Source of the DNA: Actinomycetes bacterium
Lineage (GTDB): Bacteria > Actinomycetota > Acidimicrobiia > Acidimicrobiales > Microtrichaceae
NCBI GenBank assembly: GCA_023423475.1
Contig: JAFAFN010000132.1
Coordinates: 1 to 9,330, forward strand
Length of the DNA: 9,330 bases
Direction: 5' to 3'
Part shown: positions 6,551 to 9,330 of the stretch, piece after piece
Numbering within the stretch: position 1 is the first letter of the stretch
Layout of the letters: every line of letters begins with the position of its first letter
The notes under the pieces: generated by a model
What the model saw: the letters and a program-made list of their open reading frames with translations, nothing else
What the model was told of the DNA's origin: nothing
Database searches by the model: none
Program-made: the position numbers and the translations under genes

Positions 6551-7135
6551 ATGACCGACGCGTCCCCGCCACCGGCACGCCGACGCATCGCGGTGTACTG
6601 CGCGTCGCGCGTCGGTGAGGACCCTCGATTCGCCGAGGCCGCCGACGCGATCGGCGCAGCCATCGCGTCGAGGGGTCTCGACGTCGTCTACGGCGGTGCA
6701 CGGATCGGCCTGATGGGTCGGATGGCGGACGCGGCACTCGCCGGGGGGTCGCACGTGATCGGCGTGCTCTCCGACGAGCTCGCCGACCGCGAGATCGCGC
6801 ACGAGGGGCTCTCGGAGCTGCGCAGCGTCGCCGACATCACGACCCGCAAGGCGATGATGTTCGAGCTCGCCGATGCCTACGTCGCACTTCCCGGTGGGAT
6901 CGGCACGCTGGACGAGCTGTTCGAGGTGGTCTGCTTCGGGTATCTCGGCATCCACTCGCGACCCGTCGGGCTCCTGAACGTCGCCGGCTATTACGACCAC
7001 CTGCTGGGCTTCCTGGAGCACACCGTGTCGGTGGGTCTGGCCAAGGAGCGGGTGCGCTCCGAGCTGGTGGTGTCGGAGGATCCGGCGGAGCTGATCGCCA
7101 CGTTGGCCGACCGCGTCGCGGTGCCCGGGTTGTAG
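6551..7135 (+). CDS. LOG-family cytokinin-type nucleoside 5'-monophosphate phosphoribohydrolase
   Basis: A 194-residue Rossmann-fold enzyme of the usual length for LOG proteins (TIGR00730 family). The N-terminal strand IAVYCASR is followed by VYGGARIGLMG (46-55), a dinucleotide-type loop, and by the family signature PGGIGTLDE (114-122) carrying the catalytic Glu (E122). The catalytic Arg side is TTRKAMM (R99, K100) where many members have MHxRK, so the two residues before R are changed while R and K remain. Family members split nucleoside 5'-monophosphates (AMP or N6-modified AMP) into base and ribose 5-phosphate; in bacteria the real substrate is often unclear. It may clear modified nucleotides. 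The start is ATG at 6551, 10 bases after the coiled-coil gene, with only a weak GCGG upstream. Alternative name: putative lysine decarboxylase, an old misannotation. Confidence 0.93.
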   Translation: MTDASPPPARRRIAVYCASRVGEDPRFAEAADAIGAAIASRGLDVVYGGARIGLMGRMADAALAGGSHVIGVLSDELADREIAHEGLSELRSVADITTRKAMMFELADAYVALPGGIGTLDELFEVVCFGYLGIHSRPVGLLNVAGYYDHLLGFLEHTVSVGLAKERVRSELVVSEDPAELIATLADRVAVPGL

Positions 7136-7157
7136 ACCGGTGCAAGAGGTGTAGAAC
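7130..7157 (+). promoter_or_regulatory. Putative promoter of the DNA ligase gene
   Basis: TTGTAG (7130-7135) and TAGAAC (7152-7157) are separated by 16 bases. The -10 ends exactly six bases before the GTG start, so transcription would begin on the start codon. The -35 overlaps the TAG stop of the LOG gene. AAGAGG at 7144-7149 is too far from the start to be a good ribosome site, which supports a leaderless start. Confidence 0.4.
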
Positions 7158-7163
7158 TGAGCG

Positions 7164-8252
7164 GTGCGGCTACCCGTGATGCCCCCTGTGCGCCCGATGC
7201 TGGCGAAGGCGTCGCGGGAGCTCCCCCTCGGCGAGTTCCTCTACGAGCCGAAGTGGGACGGGTTCCGCTGCATCGTGTTCAAGGACGGCGACGAGATCGA
7301 GCTCGGCAGCCGGAACCAGAAGCCCTTCACCCGCTACTTCCCCGAGCTGCTCGCTCCGCTGCGTGACCAGCTGCCGTCCCGTTGCGTCATCGACGGTGAG
7401 CTCGTCGTGCCGACGTCCGAGGGCCTCGACTTCGACCTGCTCGGCCAACGCATCCATCCCGCCGACTCGAGGGTGCAGAAGCTCGCCGTCGAGACCCCGG
7501 CCAGCTTCGTCGCGTTCGACATCCTCGCCCTCGACGGCAAGGACCTGCGGGACGAGCCGTTCCGCGAACGGCGCGAGACCCTGGCCGCGGCGTTGCACGG
7601 CGTCGCCGCACCGATCCACGTGACCCCGGCTTCGAGCGACCCGGCGATCGCCCAGGACTGGTTCGAGCGCTTCGAGGGATCCGGGTTCGACGGCGTGATG
7701 GCGAAGGCGCTCGACGGCACCTATGTCGAGGACAAGCGGGTGCAGCTGAAGGTGAAGCACCACCGCACCGCGGACTGCGTCGTCGCCGGGTACCGCTTCC
7801 ACAAGGAGGACGGCATCGGGTCGCTCCTGTTGGGGCTGTTCGACTCGCCCGAGGTCGGCGAACCCCGGCTGCACCACGTCGGCGTGTGCAGCGCGTTCGC
7901 CGCGTCGCGGCGCCGGACGCTCGTGGGCGAGCTCGCCGCGTTCGAGGACGGCGGCGCGGACGGTCACCCGTGGATCACCCCCGCCCACGACGTCGATGCC
8001 GGCGGCGTGCGCATGCCGGGCGGGCAGAGCCGGTGGTCGGCCGGCAAGGACGCCGACTGGATCCCGATCCGTTGCGAGCTGGTCGCCGAGGTGACCTACG
8101 AGAACTTCACCGCGGGCAGGTTCCGCCACCCCGCCAGGTTCGTGCGGTGGCGCCCCGACAAGACCCCGGAGTCGTGCACGTACGACCAGGTCGACCAGCC
8201 GCCGCCGATCGAGTTCACCGAGATCTTCGACGAGGTCAGCCCCGGCAGCTGA
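7164..8252 (+). CDS. ligC: ATP-dependent DNA ligase, LigC type
   Basis: A 362-residue ligase, the length of mycobacterial LigC. It seals nicks by adenylating itself, then the 5' phosphate. All nucleotidyltransferase motifs are visible: motif I EPKWDGFR with the AMP-accepting K30, motif III DGEL (77-80), IIIa FVAFDIL (115-121), motif IV FDGVMAK (175-181), motif V QLKVKHHRTADCVVAGY with K196 and K198. An OB-fold follows to about residue 335, ending in the motif VI-like RWRPDK (328-333). There is no polymerase or nuclease domain, so it is not a full LigD. GTG at 7164 fits the family start, where LPVMPPVRPMLAK sits at the very N-terminus; ATG at 7179 is an alternative. It may accompany NHEJ or short-patch repair, and it converges on a flap/5' nuclease gene, a plausible repair partner. 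No Ku gene is in the window. Confidence 0.93.
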   Translation: MRLPVMPPVRPMLAKASRELPLGEFLYEPKWDGFRCIVFKDGDEIELGSRNQKPFTRYFPELLAPLRDQLPSRCVIDGELVVPTSEGLDFDLLGQRIHPADSRVQKLAVETPASFVAFDILALDGKDLRDEPFRERRETLAAALHGVAAPIHVTPASSDPAIAQDWFERFEGSGFDGVMAKALDGTYVEDKRVQLKVKHHRTADCVVAGYRFHKEDGIGSLLLGLFDSPEVGEPRLHHVGVCSAFAASRRRTLVGELAAFEDGGADGHPWITPAHDVDAGGVRMPGGQSRWSAGKDADWIPIRCELVAEVTYENFTAGRFRHPARFVRWRPDKTPESCTYDQVDQPPPIEFTEIFDEVSPGS

Positions 8253-8262
8253 GCGGCGCCGC
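8253..8262. repeat. 10-base perfect palindrome between convergent genes
   Basis: GCGGCGCCGC directly follows the ligase stop in the 17-base gap to the nuclease stop. The flanking GCTGA (8248-8252) and TCAGC (8270-8274) are also complementary and include both stop codons, so the junction could fold as a larger irregular hairpin. Three of those five bases match automatically because both genes end in TGA. A bidirectional transcription stop is possible, but no T-run is present. Confidence 0.25.
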
Positions 8263-8269
8263 AGGGCGG

Positions 8270-9148
8270 TCAGCCCAGGGAACCCGCCAGCCGCTCCGCC
8301 TTGCGGAGCACATCGTTGCAGTCCAGTCGATCGCACCAGGTGGCCAGCTCGTCGGTGGGTCCGTCCCAGCGCCACTCGTCGACGGTGCCGACGTCGAGAT
8401 CGGTCACGAGGGTCGCCAGGCGCTTGAAGAGCAGCGCGTCGTCGTAGTGCTCCGACAGGGTCGCCGCGAGCTTCGCCGCCCCGCGCACGCCGGTGACGTC
8501 CCACTGCCCCGGCGCGTGGGGGATGTCCTCGAGGCGGACGTAGGACCGAAGGACCGCTCCGGCGGTCTTCGCCCCCCAGCCGGCCAGCCCGGGGAACCCG
8601 TCCGCGGTGTCGCCGACGAGCGCGAGCCAGTCGGGGATCGACACCGGCGGCACCCCGTACTTCTCGAGCACCGCGTCGGCGTCGCGGAACTGCCCGGCAC
8701 GACGGTCGAACTGGACGACCTTGCCACCGACGCACTGCGCGAGGTCCTTGTCGGGCGTGCAGATGATCGCCCGCTCGACGCGGTCGTCCTGGGCCGCGTG
8801 CAGGGCCGCGGCGCCGAGCGCGTCGTCGGCCTCGACCTCGACCATCGGCCACACCGTGACGCCGAGCGCTCGCAGCGCGTCCTCGAGCCACGGGAACTGC
8901 GCGTGCAGGTCGGGGTCGATGCCCTCTCCGGTCTTGTAGCCGGGCCAGAGGTCGTTGCGGAACGACGTGATGACGTGGTCGGTGGCGACGCCGAGGTGGG
9001 TCGCGCCGTCGTCGAGCATCGCGACCATGGAGCGCATCACGCCGCGCACCGCGCCGACCTGCTCCCCCTTGGCGTTCTCGTGCCCACCCCCGGGTGAGTA
9101 GAAGTAGCGGAAGAGCTCGTAGGTGCCGTCGACCAGGTGGACCTGCAT
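8270..9148 (-). CDS. Stand-alone 5'-3' exonuclease / flap endonuclease (PIN + helix-hairpin-helix)
   Basis: A 292-residue protein like the N-terminal 5' nuclease domain of DNA polymerase I but without the polymerase. Metal ligands are intact: D7 in VDGTYELFR, E106, D108 and D109 in EVEADDALG, D133 and D135 in TPDKDLAQ, and D180 and D183 in VGDTADGFPGLAGWGAKTA, which is also the 3-turn helix clamp. The arch has FRNDLWPGYK (63-72). It should remove 5' flaps or RNA/DNA 5' ends at nicks. Such stand-alone nucleases occur in several actinobacteria besides PolA. The start is ATG at 9148. No Shine-Dalgarno or clear -10 was recognised upstream. It ends 17 bases from the stop of the LigC-type ligase, tail to tail, suggesting but not proving a shared repair task. 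Confidence 0.92.
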   Translation of the reverse strand: MQVHLVDGTYELFRYFYSPGGGHENAKGEQVGAVRGVMRSMVAMLDDGATHLGVATDHVITSFRNDLWPGYKTGEGIDPDLHAQFPWLEDALRALGVTVWPMVEVEADDALGAAALHAAQDDRVERAIICTPDKDLAQCVGGKVVQFDRRAGQFRDADAVLEKYGVPPVSIPDWLALVGDTADGFPGLAGWGAKTAGAVLRSYVRLEDIPHAPGQWDVTGVRGAAKLAATLSEHYDDALLFKRLATLVTDLDVGTVDEWRWDGPTDELATWCDRLDCNDVLRKAERLAGSLG

Positions 9149-9231
9149 GCGAGGAGCTTGTCACAGACCCGGACCGAGGGGACGGGCCCGCCGTGGGTGC
9201 ATCAGGAGCACGGGGTCGCTCGGCCCAGGGG

Positions 9232-9330
9232 CTAAAACACGTGCATCTCGCGACCGACCGACATCGATGACGCCGCATCGACCGCTCCGCCCCCGTCGGA
9301 TTCGACGACCGCCTCGGGTCTGCCCTCTGC
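9232..9330 (-). CDS. Possible C-terminal end of an unidentified gene, cut by right window edge
   Basis: A - strand frame is open from the right edge to a TAG at 9232-9234 and encodes 32 residues ending SVGREMHVF. Third positions are mostly G or C, as in neighbouring genes. The frame is short, so chance openness in GC-rich DNA is a real possibility, and no family was recognised. The 83 bases between this stop and the nuclease start (9149-9231) show no clear promoter or gene. Confidence 0.4.
   Translation of the reverse strand, partial: AEGRPEAVVESDGGGAVDAASSMSVGREMHVF

Noticed and set aside
5773..6663. Long N-terminal extension of the carboxylase beta frame on the - strand
   Set aside because: It is antisense to the membrane/coiled-coil gene and low-complexity; homologues begin at the ATG at 5772 and a promoter fits there.
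7170..9278. 702-residue - strand open frame over the ligase and nuclease
   Set aside because: Arg/Gly/Ala-rich shadow translation with no family pattern; the ligase and nuclease frames explain the region.
1..9330. Defence system, mobile element or CRISPR signal
   Set aside because: Looked for transposase, integrase, toxin-antitoxin, nuclease-helicase pairs and spaced repeats; none seen. The nuclease and ligase are housekeeping-type repair families.

Overview
The window comes from a high-GC bacterial chromosome. The acyl-CoA carboxylase beta subunit followed by a tiny epsilon subunit, the LigC-like ATP-dependent DNA ligase and the family III CoA-transferase point to Actinomycetota, and an Acidimicrobiia/Ilumatobacter-like lineage would fit. 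That placement is an inference from gene content and composition, not a database result. Coding density is very high and no stretch without a gene exceeds about 100 bases. I see no tRNA, rRNA, CRISPR, insertion sequence or prophage signal. This is ordinary chromosomal metabolism and DNA repair, with a few unusual local structures.

Left part (1-1704, + strand): the C-terminal part of a secreted subtilisin-like protease, cut by the window edge, then a membrane-anchored coiled-coil protein ending in a degenerate GGDEF domain.

Central part (1708-5772, - strand, read right to left): acyl-CoA carboxylase beta subunit, a 66-residue epsilon subunit joined by a TGATG stop/start overlap, an 83-base gap with a perfect palindrome, a calcineurin-like metallophosphoesterase, and a family III (CaiB/BaiF) CoA-transferase. 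The last two are joined by a GTGA overlap that has been expanded into a 24-bp tandem repeat, the most unusual structure in the window. The carboxylase makes 2-carboxylated (malonyl-type) acyl-CoAs and the CoA-transferase moves CoA between acids, so the block leans towards acyl-CoA metabolism. The phosphoesterase substrate is unknown.

Right part: divergent from the carboxylase, a DUF4190-like membrane/coiled-coil protein and a LOG-family nucleotide phosphoribohydrolase lie 10 bases apart (+ strand). A LigC-type DNA ligase follows with its own putative promoter. It converges on a stand-alone 5'-3' exonuclease/flap nuclease (- strand), which together suggest nick processing and sealing. The last 99 bases hold the possible C-terminal end of another - strand gene.

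Several genes (carboxylase beta, ligase, possibly the phosphoesterase) lack a Shine-Dalgarno but have a -10-like hexamer just before the start codon, suggesting leaderless transcripts, which are common in Actinomycetota.
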